NCBI RefSeq assembly: GCF_002085925.2
Contig: NZ_CP053562.1
Coordinates: forward strand, 2,989,501 to 3,053,500
Reading direction: 5' to 3'
Source of the DNA: Thioclava electrotropha
GTDB taxonomy: Bacteria; Pseudomonadota; Alphaproteobacteria; Rhodobacterales; Rhodobacteraceae
DNA: 64,000 bases
The number at the start of each line of letters is the position of its first letter. Within the stretch, counting starts at the first letter, position 1. A program made the position numbers and the translations under genes. The notes below the pieces were generated by a model that worked only from the letters and a program-made list of their open reading frames with translations, did no database searches and was not told the DNA's origin. This document shows, piece after piece, positions 50,059-59,539 of this stretch.

Positions 50059-51074
50059 TCCTCAAAACCTCTTTTGATCGCGTCCCAGAGCCGGATGCCT
50101 TGGGCGATCTCGGCCACATCGTGGACGCGGTGAATTTGAATGCCCTGATCGAGCCCGGCGAGCGTCACGGCCAAAGTGCCGGGGGCGCGGCTATCGGCCT
50201 CCTCGGCGCCGCCCACGGCCCCGATGAAGCGTTTGCGCGACACGCCGAGCAGGACGGGGCAGCCCAGCCCGTGAAACAAGCTGAGACCGCGGATCAGGGC
50301 GAGATTGTGCTGCGCGGTCTTGCCGAAGCCGATACCCGGATCGGCGATGATCGCCTCGCGCGCGATGCCGTAATCCTCGGCCAGCGCGATGCGGTCTTCG
50401 AGATAGTCGTAGACGTCGAGCAGAACATCCGTGTAGCGCGGATCGTCCTGCATCGTCTCGGGCAGCCCCTGCGCATGCATCAGGCAGATCGGTGCGCCGG
50501 AGACCTGCGCGACCTCGACCATCGCCGGATCGAATTCCATCGCGGAGACGTCGTTGAGCATCGCAGCCCCCGCCTCCAGCGCCTGATCGGCGACCAGCGA
50601 CTTGCGGGTATCGATGGAGATCGGCGCATCGAAATCGGCATCGCGCAGCGCCGCAATCACGGGCGCGGTGCGGGCGATCTCTTCGTCTTCCTCGACTTCC
50701 GTGGCGCCGGGACGGGTCGACTCGCCGCCGATATCGAGAATGTCAGCGCCCATCTTGCGCAGCGCAACGGCGCGCTCGATCGCGGCGTCCTCGACGTCGA
50801 AGCGCCCGCCATCGGAGAAGCTGTCGGGGGTGACATTCAGGATGCCCATGATCCGCGGTGCATCGAGCGTGATCCCGGCGACCGGGGTGCGCGGATTGCA
50901 CAGCCGCTCCATCACCTCTTCGGGCAGATGGGCTGCGGGGATGATCTCGGGCTCGCCATCGCGGCGCAGAATCTCCACCTCATCGAACCAGCACCAGCCC
51001 CCGGCGAGGGTCAGGGCCGTGTCGGGACGGGCGGAGTCGGTTCGGGCGACGGGTCGATAATAGAGCTTCTCCAT
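50055..51074 (-). CDS. folP: dihydropteroate synthase
   Basis: 339 aa from ATG 51074. Core barrel with [38 protein letters not shown] and GVSRKRFIG. The sulfonamide target in folate synthesis. An extra 70-residue N-terminal region is present, longer than E. coli FolP (282 aa). Downstream partner glmM, upstream folB. Confidence 0.94.
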   Translation of the reverse strand: MEKLYYRPVARTDSARPDTALTLAGGWCWFDEVEILRRDGEPEIIPAAHLPEEVMERLCNPRTPVAGITLDAPRIMGILNVTPDSFSDGGRFDVEDAAIERAVALRKMGADILDIGGESTRPGATEVEEDEEIARTAPVIAALRDADFDAPISIDTRKSLVADQALEAGAAMLNDVSAMEFDPAMVEVAQVSGAPICLMHAQGLPETMQDDPRYTDVLLDVYDYLEDRIALAEDYGIAREAIIADPGIGFGKTAQHNLALIRGLSLFHGLGCPVLLGVSRKRFIGAVGGAEEADSRAPGTLAVTLAGLDQGIQIHRVHDVAEIAQGIRLWDAIKRGFEE

Positions 51075-51114
51075 GCGCACCATTCACCCGATTGCGCCCG
51101 AGAGTTCAAGCCGT

Positions 51115-52035
51115 TCAGAGCGGGCGCGTCTCGACCGGCACGCGGCTTCCTGCCGGGGCTGAAACAGTCCCGTGAACTTCCAGCCGGGTCGCGGCCATCT
51201 GCTCGGCCAGCCACAGCGCCAGCGCCATCGCGTCGCGCGCGGGGCTTTTCGGGCCGTCGGTCGCGTCCAGCACGATCTTGGAGGGCGCCCAGACGACCAT
51301 CTGGCCGTGGCGCATCGCCCAGTCGATCTCGGTGCGGGTGGCAACCACAACGCAGCGCGGATCGCGCGCAGCGAGCCGCCAGGCGTTCTGCTCGATCGCG
51401 AGAAGGTCGATGCGGCGCTGCGTGGGCCCCTGCCCGCTTTCGGGCACGGCGCCGTCGGGCAGCCCCACGGCAAGGATCACGGGATGGCCCGTCTCCTGCA
51501 GCACGTCTAGCCGCGCCGCGAGGTCCGGCGCGTCGATGGCCGCGTTCGACAGATAGGCGACGACCGGGTGCAGGCTTTCCTCCACCCCACTCTCGTCCAC
51601 GCTTTTCACCGGCACGGAGGCGCGGGAGCGCACGATCTCGACGCCAAGCGCGCCGGGGCCGCGGTCGAGCTTTTCGATCCGTACGAAGACGCGCATCGCC
51701 TGCGGGCTGGCGAGGATACGCTCTGCCACGCCGGCTGCGAGCGTCTCCAGCAGGTTCACCCGCTCTTCCGCCAATTCCGCCGCGATCGCCTCGGTGATCC
51801 GGTCATAGGAGAGAATGCGATCCACATCGTCTTCGAGCGGCTCCGGCGTGGGCCGCACCTCCACCACCACGTTGAATTGCAGGCGCTGCGTATGTCCGCG
51901 CTCCTGCTGGAAGGCACCGATATCGGCCTCCACCACATGGTCGCGCAGCGAGATGCGATCCCGGGGGTCAGTCGGCGCAGAGGCCGCCGCCCGCGCTTCG
52001 GGATGCGAAAAGGCGAGGGAAATATCGGAACTCAT
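51115..52035 (-). CDS. folB: dihydroneopterin aldolase with long C-terminal extension
   Basis: 306 aa. Residues about 28-140 are FolB-like (IGAFQQERGHTQRLQF, ILSYDRITEAI, NLLETLAAGVAERIL). Residues 150-306 form an extra domain (HPVILAVGLPDGAVP, RRIDLLAIEQNAWRLAARDPRCVVV) I do not recognise. Standard FolB is near 120 aa. 40 bases separate it from folP; the three form glmM-folP-folB. Confidence 0.82.
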   Translation of the reverse strand: MSSDISLAFSHPEARAAASAPTDPRDRISLRDHVVEADIGAFQQERGHTQRLQFNVVVEVRPTPEPLEDDVDRILSYDRITEAIAAELAEERVNLLETLAAGVAERILASPQAMRVFVRIEKLDRGPGALGVEIVRSRASVPVKSVDESGVEESLHPVVAYLSNAAIDAPDLAARLDVLQETGHPVILAVGLPDGAVPESGQGPTQRRIDLLAIEQNAWRLAARDPRCVVVATRTEIDWAMRHGQMVVWAPSKIVLDATDGPKSPARDAMALALWLAEQMAATRLEVHGTVSAPAGSRVPVETRPL

Positions 52036-52149
52036 GCGCGCCTCGGGAATTTTTCAGTCATGTCGAGCATAGAAAAAGGGCGGACCGAAGCCCACCCTCA
52101 ACCGTCATTTCATCGCCCGCCCGCGACGCGGGCCCCTGAAAGCGCGGCC

Positions 52150-52830
52150 TCAGTTCGAGGCGGTGCGCACCGGGTTGGCGTAGAAGATGTGATGGCCGAT
52201 CGACGCGGTTTTCGCGAAGCGGCGCGACCAGCTCGGGCGCACGGCGCGCGTGTGGAAGTAGGTCGCCCCGTCGGTCAGCGAGCGCGGCGCGCCATCGATC
52301 ATCGCCCGGGCGACTTTCGCGACTTCGGCGTAGGCGCCCTTGTTGCGGACGGTGTCGGAGCGACCGTCGCAATACCAGCTGAACTGGCAGGCGCGCGAAT
52401 TGCCCTGATGGACAACGCCGCAGATCGAGCCCGGGAAGCGCGGATCGTCGACACGGTTCAGGATAACCTCGGCGACGGCCTGCTGGCCCTTCACGCCTTC
52501 GCCACGCGCTTCGAAGTAAAGCGCCTGCGAGAGGCATTGGAACTGCTCGCCACCCTTGGCAGCGGGTTGCGCGGCCAGCCACTTGGCCGAAAGGACTTCC
52601 GGCAGAGTCGCATGTTTTTTCGAGCGTTCCGGCGCCATGGTGAGCGCGGTGACGCGTCGTTTGTCGATCGCGCTCATCGCGGAGCGCTCCGTCCACAGGA
52701 CCGACATCAGTCCTTGTTCGGCGACCTCAGTGGGGTCGTTCGACTGGCTTACCGTGACTTCGGCACGCAAGCCTCCGGCGAGGGCGAGGAGGATGGCAGC
52801 ACCCCCCGTCCAGCTTTTCAGCAGTGACAT
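52150..52830 (-). CDS. SleB-type cell wall hydrolase
   Basis: 226 aa with signal peptide (cleavage near LRAEV, residue 24). Hydrolase_2 domain with CLSQALYFEARGEGVKGQQAV, VILNRV and DPRFPGSICGVV, then ACQFSWYCDG. The catalytic Glu lies in EARGE. It acts on peptidoglycan in the periplasm. Single gene with its own promoter. Confidence 0.9.
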   Translation of the reverse strand: MSLLKSWTGGAAILLALAGGLRAEVTVSQSNDPTEVAEQGLMSVLWTERSAMSAIDKRRVTALTMAPERSKKHATLPEVLSAKWLAAQPAAKGGEQFQCLSQALYFEARGEGVKGQQAVAEVILNRVDDPRFPGSICGVVHQGNSRACQFSWYCDGRSDTVRNKGAYAEVAKVARAMIDGAPRSLTDGATYFHTRAVRPSWSRRFAKTASIGHHIFYANPVRTASN

Positions 52831-53086
52831 GGTTTTCTTCCGATAAGGTCAATCGCCGCGCACCCCCCATTGAGCCGCGACGGCGCATCGCTTACCCGAG
52901 CGAGCTATCCATGTCTAGGTTTTCACGAAAAAATGCGCGACCCCCTACGGAGTCACGGCGGATTCTTGCCAAAATGCACGGTGATTTGCGTGCGATGTCC
53001 CTGTCGAATCGCATATCGCGACGCGCGAAGATTTGCCAATGGTATTTGAGAAAAACGGCCAAATTTTCGCTTCTGTGACCTTACCT
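52831..53086. other. intergenic region between SleB-type gene and ppdK-like gene
   Basis: 256 bases, no gene seen. AT-rich in the middle (about 52920-53070), holding the promoter of the SleB-type gene. No repeat or terminator recognised. Confidence 0.4.
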
Positions 53087-55627
53087 CTAGGGAAAAGATC
53101 GACCGCGCGGCGCAAGGAGTGCGAAATGGGCAGCGGCGAGACGAGCGACCGGCACCCGGAAAGGCGAACAGGAGACATAATCGAATCCCGCGGCCCGGCA
53201 GAAGGCGATTGATTCGGGGTTTCCGCCATGTTCGCCGCAGACCGAGATCGTGACATCGGGCCGGGCGGAGCGTCCGCGCGCGGCCCCGATCAGCAGCAAC
53301 TCCCCTACCCCTTCGACGTCGAGGATATGGAACGGGTCTTCGCTATAGACCTGCTGGTTCACATAGGTCGACATGAAGCGGCCCGCATCGTCGCGGGAGA
53401 GCCCGTAGGTCATCTGAGTAAGGTCATTGGTCCCGAAGGACAGGAAGGCCGCGTGTTCGGCGATCTCACCGGCGCGCAGGGCCGCACGGGGCGTCTCCAC
53501 CATCACGCCGAGGCGGTAGGTGAAGTCTTCCTTGGTCTCGGTGCGCACGGCGGCGGCAACCGCATCGACCCGGGTTTTCACGATCTCCACCTCGCGCGAG
53601 GCGGAAACGAGCGGGATCATGATCTCCGGCACCACCTCGGCGCCACGGCGGAGCGCCTCCACTGTGGCCTCGAAGATCGCGCGGGCCTGCATGTCGTAGA
53701 TCTCGGGCACAGTCACGCCCAAGCGCACGCCACGCATCCCCAGCATCGGGTTGAACTCGGACAGGGCCTCTACCCGGCGCGTGACCTCGGACAGCGGACG
53801 GTCCAGCGCCTCGGCCAGTTCACGCATCCCCTCGCGGTCATGCGGCAGGAATTCGTGCAGCGGCGGGTCGAAGAGACGGATGCAGACCGGCTCCCCCTTC
53901 ATCAGTTCGAACAGAGCCCCGAAATCGTCCCGCTGCATCGGCAGCAGCCGGTCGAGTGCTGCACGGCGATCTTCCGGTCCATCGGCGAAGATCATCTCGC
54001 GCATCACCGTCAGACGGTCTTCGTCGAAGAACATATGCTCGGTCCGGCACAAGCCGATCCCGTCCGCCTCGAACATCAGCGCGGTGCGTGCATCCTCCGG
54101 CGTGTCGGCATTGGCGCGGATACCGATATCGCGCACCAGATCGGCCCAGCTCAGAAGCGTGCGGAACCCGTCATCCAGCGCGGGCGCGAGCATCTCTGCC
54201 GTCCCCACCAGCACCTCGCCATTGGTCCCGTCGAGCGTGATCGTGTCGCCCTCGCGGAACAGCCGTCCCTTGGGACCGCGGAACTGACGCTCGCGGCTGT
54301 TGATCTCGATCTCGGCGCCGACGATGCAGGGCAGGCCCAGACCGCGCGCGATCACCGCCGCGTGGGAAGTCATCCCGCCGCGTTCGGTCAGCACGGCGAC
54401 AGCGGCATGCATCCCGCGGATATCTTCGGGAGAGGTTTCGCGACGCACGAGGATGCAGGGTTCGTCCCGCGCCGCAGAGGCCTGCGCGGCCGCCGCAGAG
54501 AACACGATCTTGCCCGTCGCCGCCCCCGGAGACGCCGCGATCCCGCGCGCCAGCACGTCGCGCGGCGCACGCGGATCGACCTGATAGTGCAAAAGCTCCG
54601 TGATCGCGCGCGGCTCGACCCGGAGCAGCGCATCCTCGCGCGAGATCACATCGTCGTTGGCCAGCGCCACCGCGATGCGCACGGCAGCCCGCGACGAGCG
54701 CGGCACCCGCACCGCGTCGATCACATGGACCTTGCCGCTTTCGATGGTGAACTCGATCTGCATCTCTTCGCGCAGCTTCACCCGGCAGCGCGCGCCGTAA
54801 TCCTTCAGCGTGTCGAAGACGCGGCCATCCGCCTCTTCGAGCGAGGCCCCGCGCGGATCGCGCGTGAGATAAAGCGTCTCGACCGCGCTGGTGCGGCCTT
54901 GGCTCTGGCCGCGGAACCGCCCGGTGATCTGCGGAGCCCCGGTCACGCTATCGACGAATTGCATCGTGCCCGAGCCCGACAGGCCCGGCCCGATCCCCAG
55001 CGCCATCTCCTGCACCAGAAGCCCCAGCACCGCATCGGGCGGCGCGCCTTTGGCCTGACGCAGCAGCCGCGCCGTCGTGCCCTCCCAGGCCCGCGCCATG
55101 GAGCGCAGCACCTCGGCCAGCTGCTGGGCGCCCGATTGCGGGAACCGCTCGTCGGTTTCCTCTTCATAGGCGTCGAGCGCGGCTTCCAGTGCACCCGGCC
55201 CTGGCTCCTGCTGAAACATGTCCGGATCGAGCCGCGCGACATGGATCGAGTAAAGCTGAACGAAGCGCAAATAAAGCGCATCGGCGGCCTCACTCCCATG
55301 GGTATTCGACAGCACCGCATGCATGTCGTCATTCATGCCGACATTGAGCACCGTGCCCGGCCCGCCCCATTCGGGATTTTCCGGGCTCGGCCGCACCGAG
55401 ACCAGCATCTGCGGCCCGAAGCAATCCGCGATCGCGGCCATGTCGAAAACCTGTCCCGACGCGATCGCGCGCACCGTTTCGGCGGGCAGAGCGACGGTTT
55501 TCGGGACGGGAAGGTCGAGCCGGATCAGCCGCTGAAGGCATTTCGCACGCCAGCCGTGACGCGCCTTATCGACCGACGCCGTGGGCGTAAGGGTCACAAA
55601 ATCAGCGTTTTCAACGGGTTTCTGCAT
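53087..55627 (-). CDS. ppdK: PEP/pyruvate phosphate dikinase-like protein
   Basis: 846 aa from ATG 55627. Swivelling His domain GGMTSHAAVIARGLGLPC (His422) and PEP-binding barrel with CGEHGGNPESIAF and SCSPFRVPVARLAAA are as in PPDK. But the N-terminal ATP-grasp lacks the usual GGKGANLAEM start, reading DKARHGWRAKCLQRL, and SVRSGAxxSMPGMMDT is replaced by SVRPSPENPEWGGPGT. It may be an active but divergent PPDK, or a related PEP-utilising enzyme. Between SleB-type hydrolase and glyS. Confidence 0.8.
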   Translation of the reverse strand: MQKPVENADFVTLTPTASVDKARHGWRAKCLQRLIRLDLPVPKTVALPAETVRAIASGQVFDMAAIADCFGPQMLVSVRPSPENPEWGGPGTVLNVGMNDDMHAVLSNTHGSEAADALYLRFVQLYSIHVARLDPDMFQQEPGPGALEAALDAYEEETDERFPQSGAQQLAEVLRSMARAWEGTTARLLRQAKGAPPDAVLGLLVQEMALGIGPGLSGSGTMQFVDSVTGAPQITGRFRGQSQGRTSAVETLYLTRDPRGASLEEADGRVFDTLKDYGARCRVKLREEMQIEFTIESGKVHVIDAVRVPRSSRAAVRIAVALANDDVISREDALLRVEPRAITELLHYQVDPRAPRDVLARGIAASPGAATGKIVFSAAAAQASAARDEPCILVRRETSPEDIRGMHAAVAVLTERGGMTSHAAVIARGLGLPCIVGAEIEINSRERQFRGPKGRLFREGDTITLDGTNGEVLVGTAEMLAPALDDGFRTLLSWADLVRDIGIRANADTPEDARTALMFEADGIGLCRTEHMFFDEDRLTVMREMIFADGPEDRRAALDRLLPMQRDDFGALFELMKGEPVCIRLFDPPLHEFLPHDREGMRELAEALDRPLSEVTRRVEALSEFNPMLGMRGVRLGVTVPEIYDMQARAIFEATVEALRRGAEVVPEIMIPLVSASREVEIVKTRVDAVAAAVRTETKEDFTYRLGVMVETPRAALRAGEIAEHAAFLSFGTNDLTQMTYGLSRDDAGRFMSTYVNQQVYSEDPFHILDVEGVGELLLIGAARGRSARPDVTISVCGEHGGNPESIAFCRAAGFDYVSCSPFRVPVARLAAAHFALLAPRGRSFP

Positions 55628-55740
55628 TGCAGCGCGCCTTCTCTCTCGACGCAGGATAGGCTGATTCCCCGCCCTCGCAAGTGTGACATTCGGACAGAAC
55701 ACCTGGCGTCACTGGCCCGCCCTGTTTCGGCCTTGCGACA

Positions 55741-55792
55741 GGAGGCGCCGTGGGGGCGCCTCCGGCGGGGATATTTACACCAAGAGGAAGGA
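55741..55792. repeat. dispersed hairpin / GGGATATTT repeat, copy 4
   Basis: Stem GGAGGCGCC/GGCGCCTCC (55741-55749 and 55755-55763), then GGCGGGGATATTTACACC and AGAGGAAGG. The GGGATATTT core is shared with copies 1-3. It lies immediately downstream of glyS. Confidence 0.65.
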
Positions 55793-57895
55793 TCAGCCTT
55801 CGATCTTGGTGAGGTCGGCCACATCGAGACAGATCTGCCGGATGCGCGAAAGCAGGTTGAGACGGTTGCGCCGCAGGATCGGGTTGTCGGCGTTGATCTG
55901 CACCGCTTCGAAGAAGGCGTCGATCGGCGCGCGCAGGTCGGCCATCGCGGACATCGCGGCGGCGAAATCTTCGTCTGCCATCGCCGGGGCGATCTTGGCT
56001 TCGGCGGCGTCGAGCGCGGCGAAGAGGGCCTTTTCCTCGTCGGTTTCCGCGAATTTCGGATCAGCACCGAAGCTGTATTCCACCCCGTCCTTTTCCTCGG
56101 CCTGCGTGAGAATGTTGTTCGCGCGCTTGAAGCCCTGGATCAGGTTCTCGCCATCGTCGGTCTTGAAGAAGTCCGACAGCGCCTCGGCCCGCTTCACCAC
56201 GAGGGTGAGATCGTCGCTGCCCGGCATGGCGAGCACGGCGTCGATCACGTCGTGACGGATACCCGCATCGCGCAGGTGGACCTTGAGGCGGTCGTGGAAG
56301 AAGGAGAGGAGGTCGGCTTGTCGAGCGCGCCCATCGGTCAACGAAAGATTCAAGGTCGTGGTTAGAACCGTGTTCGAAACGTTAATCGCGTCGCCGAGCA
56401 GCGACAGCCGCAGCCCATTGCTCAGCACCAGCCGAATAACGCCCAGCGCCGCGCGACGCAGTGCGAAGGGGTCTTTGCTCCCCGTGGGTTTCTCGTCGAT
56501 CGCCCAGAAGCCGGTCAGCGTGTCGATCTTGTCGGCGAGCGCAACGGCGACCGAGACGGGCTCGGACGGCACATCGTCGGACGGACCAAGCGGCGCGTAG
56601 TGGTCGCGGCAGGCATCGGCGACGGCGTCGGACAGCCCCGCCTTTTGCGCGTAGTAGCGACCCATGACGCCCTGCAGTTCGGGGAATTCATAGACCATTT
56701 CCGAGCGCAGATCGGATTTGGCGACGCGGGCGGCCTCGGCGGTGAGGTCGGGCTTCGCGCCGACCAGAGGCGCGATTTCACGCGCGAGGCTTTCGATGCG
56801 GCGGATGCGGTCGCCCTGCGAGCCCAGCTTGTTATGGAAGGTCACGGCATCGAGCCCCGCGCCCATCCCTTCGAGCCCGTGGGCCTGAACGGTGCGCAGG
56901 TCGTTTTCCCAGAAGAACTTGGCATCCGACAGACGCGCCGAGAGTACCTTCTGGTTGCCCGCGAGGATGGTCGCGCCGTGATCGGCGGTCTCGCGGTTGG
57001 CGACGGTCACGAAGCCTTCGATCCGGGCGGTCTTGGGGTTCTTCACCGAGAAGAATTTCTGATGCTCTTTCATCGAGGTCTGCAGCACCTCGGGCGGCAG
57101 GTCGAGAAATTCGCCGTCGATCTCGCCCATCAGCGTGACGGGCCATTCGACGAGGCCCGAGACCTCGGCCAGAAGACCCTTGTCCGGCACCACTTCCCAG
57201 CCCTTGGCGAAGGCCATCTGCGCGGCATCGTGGTCGATCGCCTCGGCACGCTCATTGGGGTCGAGCATGACCTTGGCGGTTTTCAACTGCTTGGCGTAGC
57301 TCTCGTAGCCCGAGACCTGAAGCACGTCGGGCGCCATGAAGCGGTGGCCGCGCGTGGTGTCGCCCGCCTTTATGCCGTCCACGTCGAGCGGCACGACGGT
57401 CGCGCTGGCCTCGTCGGTCAGGATCGCGAGGATCGAATGCAGCGGGCGCACCCAGCGCAAGCTGCCCTCGCCCCAGCGCATCGATTTCGGCCAGGGGAAG
57501 TTGCGGATCGTTTTCTCCAGCACCTCGGCCACGATCTCGGTCGCGGGGCGGCCGGGCTTTTCGATCACCGCGAAATAGACCTGCCCCTTCTTGTCGTCGC
57601 GCGCCTCGAGCTGATCCATGCTCAGCCCGGTCGAGCGCAGGAAGCCCTCGATCGCCTTCTCCGGCGCATCGGTGCGCGGGCCCTTGCGCTCTTCGCGGAG
57701 CGTCGGCGAATTCGCGGTCAGCCCCTCGACGGTCAGCGTCAGGCGGCGCGGGGTCGAGAAAGCGCCGGCGGAGGCATAGGTCAGACCCGCCTCGACCACG
57801 CCATCGGTAATCAGTTTCTTCAGATCCTCGCGGGCCTTGGGCTGCATCCGCGCAGGGATTTCTTCGGAGAACAGTTCAATCAGAAGATCGGGCAT
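55793..57895 (-). CDS. glyS: glycyl-tRNA synthetase beta subunit
   Basis: 700 aa, usual length. Conserved LLIELFSEEIPARM start, TPRRLTLTVEG, and C-terminal anticodon-binding-like domain (FFEAVQINADNPILRRNRLNLLSRI in pieces). Works with GlyQ as alpha2beta2 enzyme. A small membrane gene lies one base upstream. Confidence 0.96.
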   Translation of the reverse strand: MPDLLIELFSEEIPARMQPKAREDLKKLITDGVVEAGLTYASAGAFSTPRRLTLTVEGLTANSPTLREERKGPRTDAPEKAIEGFLRSTGLSMDQLEARDDKKGQVYFAVIEKPGRPATEIVAEVLEKTIRNFPWPKSMRWGEGSLRWVRPLHSILAILTDEASATVVPLDVDGIKAGDTTRGHRFMAPDVLQVSGYESYAKQLKTAKVMLDPNERAEAIDHDAAQMAFAKGWEVVPDKGLLAEVSGLVEWPVTLMGEIDGEFLDLPPEVLQTSMKEHQKFFSVKNPKTARIEGFVTVANRETADHGATILAGNQKVLSARLSDAKFFWENDLRTVQAHGLEGMGAGLDAVTFHNKLGSQGDRIRRIESLAREIAPLVGAKPDLTAEAARVAKSDLRSEMVYEFPELQGVMGRYYAQKAGLSDAVADACRDHYAPLGPSDDVPSEPVSVAVALADKIDTLTGFWAIDEKPTGSKDPFALRRAALGVIRLVLSNGLRLSLLGDAINVSNTVLTTTLNLSLTDGRARQADLLSFFHDRLKVHLRDAGIRHDVIDAVLAMPGSDDLTLVVKRAEALSDFFKTDDGENLIQGFKRANNILTQAEEKDGVEYSFGADPKFAETDEEKALFAALDAAEAKIAPAMADEDFAAAMSAMADLRAPIDAFFEAVQINADNPILRRNRLNLLSRIRQICLDVADLTKIEG

Positions 57896-57896
57896 G

Positions 57897-58373
57897 TCAT
57901 TTCTCCGCTTCGTCGTTCAGTTGGTGCCAGACATAGGCCCGGCCATCGGGATAAAGAGCCACGACGCGGTCAACGCCGGGGTGGATATTGTGTTGCGACA
58001 GGAAGGCCACCGCGCGGCCTGCCTCAAGGTCCGCACCGATGGTTTTCGCATCATAGCAGTCGAACCATTTCGGGCCGATCAGCGGGGTCGGTCGGTCATA
58101 GACCTCATAGGTCTCGGTCGCCGTTGCAATCGACAGATCGGTGTCGAAGCAGGCCCGGTAGCGCAGGGGCGAGCTGTCCGCGTCGATCCCCTTGTAGCCC
58201 TCGGCCTGCAGCTGGTCCTGCGTCGTGCCGTCCAGCTCCATCAGCGAGACTTTCGCCGCGTCGGAGCCCGGCGCGATCTCGTCGTAATAGCCGTATTCCT
58301 GCGAATAATAGACCACCGCGCCGAAGACGAGCGCGATTACCACGATGCCGCCTCCGATGAGCTTACCATTCAC
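57897..58373 (-). CDS. DUF6446-family membrane-anchored protein
   Basis: 158 aa. One N-terminal membrane helix ([19 protein letters not shown]), then a periplasmic or cytoplasmic domain with two Cys ([15 protein letters not shown]). Found between glyQ and glyS in this family. Overlaps glyQ by 4 bases and is separated from glyS by one base, so it is cotranscribed. Function unknown. Confidence 0.8.
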   Translation of the reverse strand: MNGKLIGGGIVVIALVFGAVVYYSQEYGYYDEIAPGSDAAKVSLMELDGTTQDQLQAEGYKGIDADSSPLRYRACFDTDLSIATATETYEVYDRPTPLIGPKWFDCYDAKTIGADLEAGRAVAFLSQHNIHPGVDRVVALYPDGRAYVWHQLNDEAEK

Positions 58374-59317
58374 GCGACAGCCTCGTTGGCTTCATTCAGC
58401 GAGGCCCCGCCCGCTTCGGTCTGCACGAAAGCGTCGGCGCAGGCCTTGGCCAGCGCACGGACGCGGCCGATATAAGCCTGACGCTCGGTGACCGAGATCA
58501 CGCCGCGCGCGTCGAGCAGGTTGAAGAGATGCGACGCCTTGATGCACTGGTCGTAAGCAGGATGCGCCATGATGATCTTGCGGCCCGCATCGTCCGCCTC
58601 GGGCGAGGCGAGGATACGTTCGCATTCGGCCTCGGCATCCTCGAAATGGCGCAGCAGCGTCTCGGTATCGGCCACGTCGAAATTCCAGCGCGAATATTCC
58701 TGCTCGGTCTGGCGGAACACGTCGCCGTATTTCAGCGCGATCGGCGCTGACGGGTCGTTATAGGGCATGTCCATGACGTGATCGATGCCCAGCACATACA
58801 TCGCCAGACGCTCGAGCCCGTAGGTCAGCTCGCCCGAGACCGGTTTGCAGTCATGGCCGCCGACCTGCTGGAAATAGGTGAACTGGCTGACTTCCATCCC
58901 GTCGCACCAGACCTCCCAGCCAAGCCCCCACGCGCCGAGCGTCGGGCTTTCCCAGTCGTCTTCCACGAAGCGGATATCGTGCAGTTCGGTGTCGATCCCG
59001 ATTGCGCGGAGCGAGCCGAGATACAGCTCCTGCAGGTCCGGCGGGCTCGGTTTGATCAGCACCTGATACTGATAGTAGTGCTGCAGGCGGTTCGGGTTCT
59101 CGCCATAGCGGCCATCGGTCGGACGGCGCGAGGGCTGGACGTAGGCCGCCGCCCACGGCTTGGAGCCGAGCGCGCGCAGCGTCGTCGCCGGGTGGAAGGT
59201 GCCTGCCCCCACTTCCATGTCATAAGGCTGCATCACCGCGCAGCCTTTCGAGGCCCAATAGCTCATCAGGCGCAGGATGATTTCCTGAAAGGATTTCGGG
59301 GCGTCCGGGTTTGCCAT
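58370..59317 (-). CDS. glyQ: glycyl-tRNA synthetase alpha subunit
   Basis: 315 aa from ATG 59317; an upstream extension in frame is not conserved-looking. Signatures [21 protein letters not shown] and [25 protein letters not shown] are GlyQ (read in pieces). Catalyses glycine activation. Confidence 0.96.
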   Translation of the reverse strand: MANPDAPKSFQEIILRLMSYWASKGCAVMQPYDMEVGAGTFHPATTLRALGSKPWAAAYVQPSRRPTDGRYGENPNRLQHYYQYQVLIKPSPPDLQELYLGSLRAIGIDTELHDIRFVEDDWESPTLGAWGLGWEVWCDGMEVSQFTYFQQVGGHDCKPVSGELTYGLERLAMYVLGIDHVMDMPYNDPSAPIALKYGDVFRQTEQEYSRWNFDVADTETLLRHFEDAEAECERILASPEADDAGRKIIMAHPAYDQCIKASHLFNLLDARGVISVTERQAYIGRVRALAKACADAFVQTEAGGASLNEANEAVA

Positions 59318-59539
59318 ATTTCGCACCTTCCGTTGAAGCGCCTTCTCTCTAGGCAAGGGGCGCGGGGGCGTCAACGCCCTGCAAGGATTAGGGCGGACGA
59401 TCTTCGGCGCTCGACGTGCAAAGCTGAGGCCCCCGCCCCACAACGGCGGATTTCATGACCCGATCGGGGCCGTTTGGGGGGTGACCTCGCCCCTCGTTGC
59501 GCTAAGGTCGAGGGAAAAGCAGGTATTACGGGGGCAGCA

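Noticed and set aside
53228..56365. Plus-strand open frame of over 1000 codons opposite the ppdK-like and glyS genes
   Set aside because: Same reason: composition typical of an antisense frame, no domain, and strong genes on the other strand.
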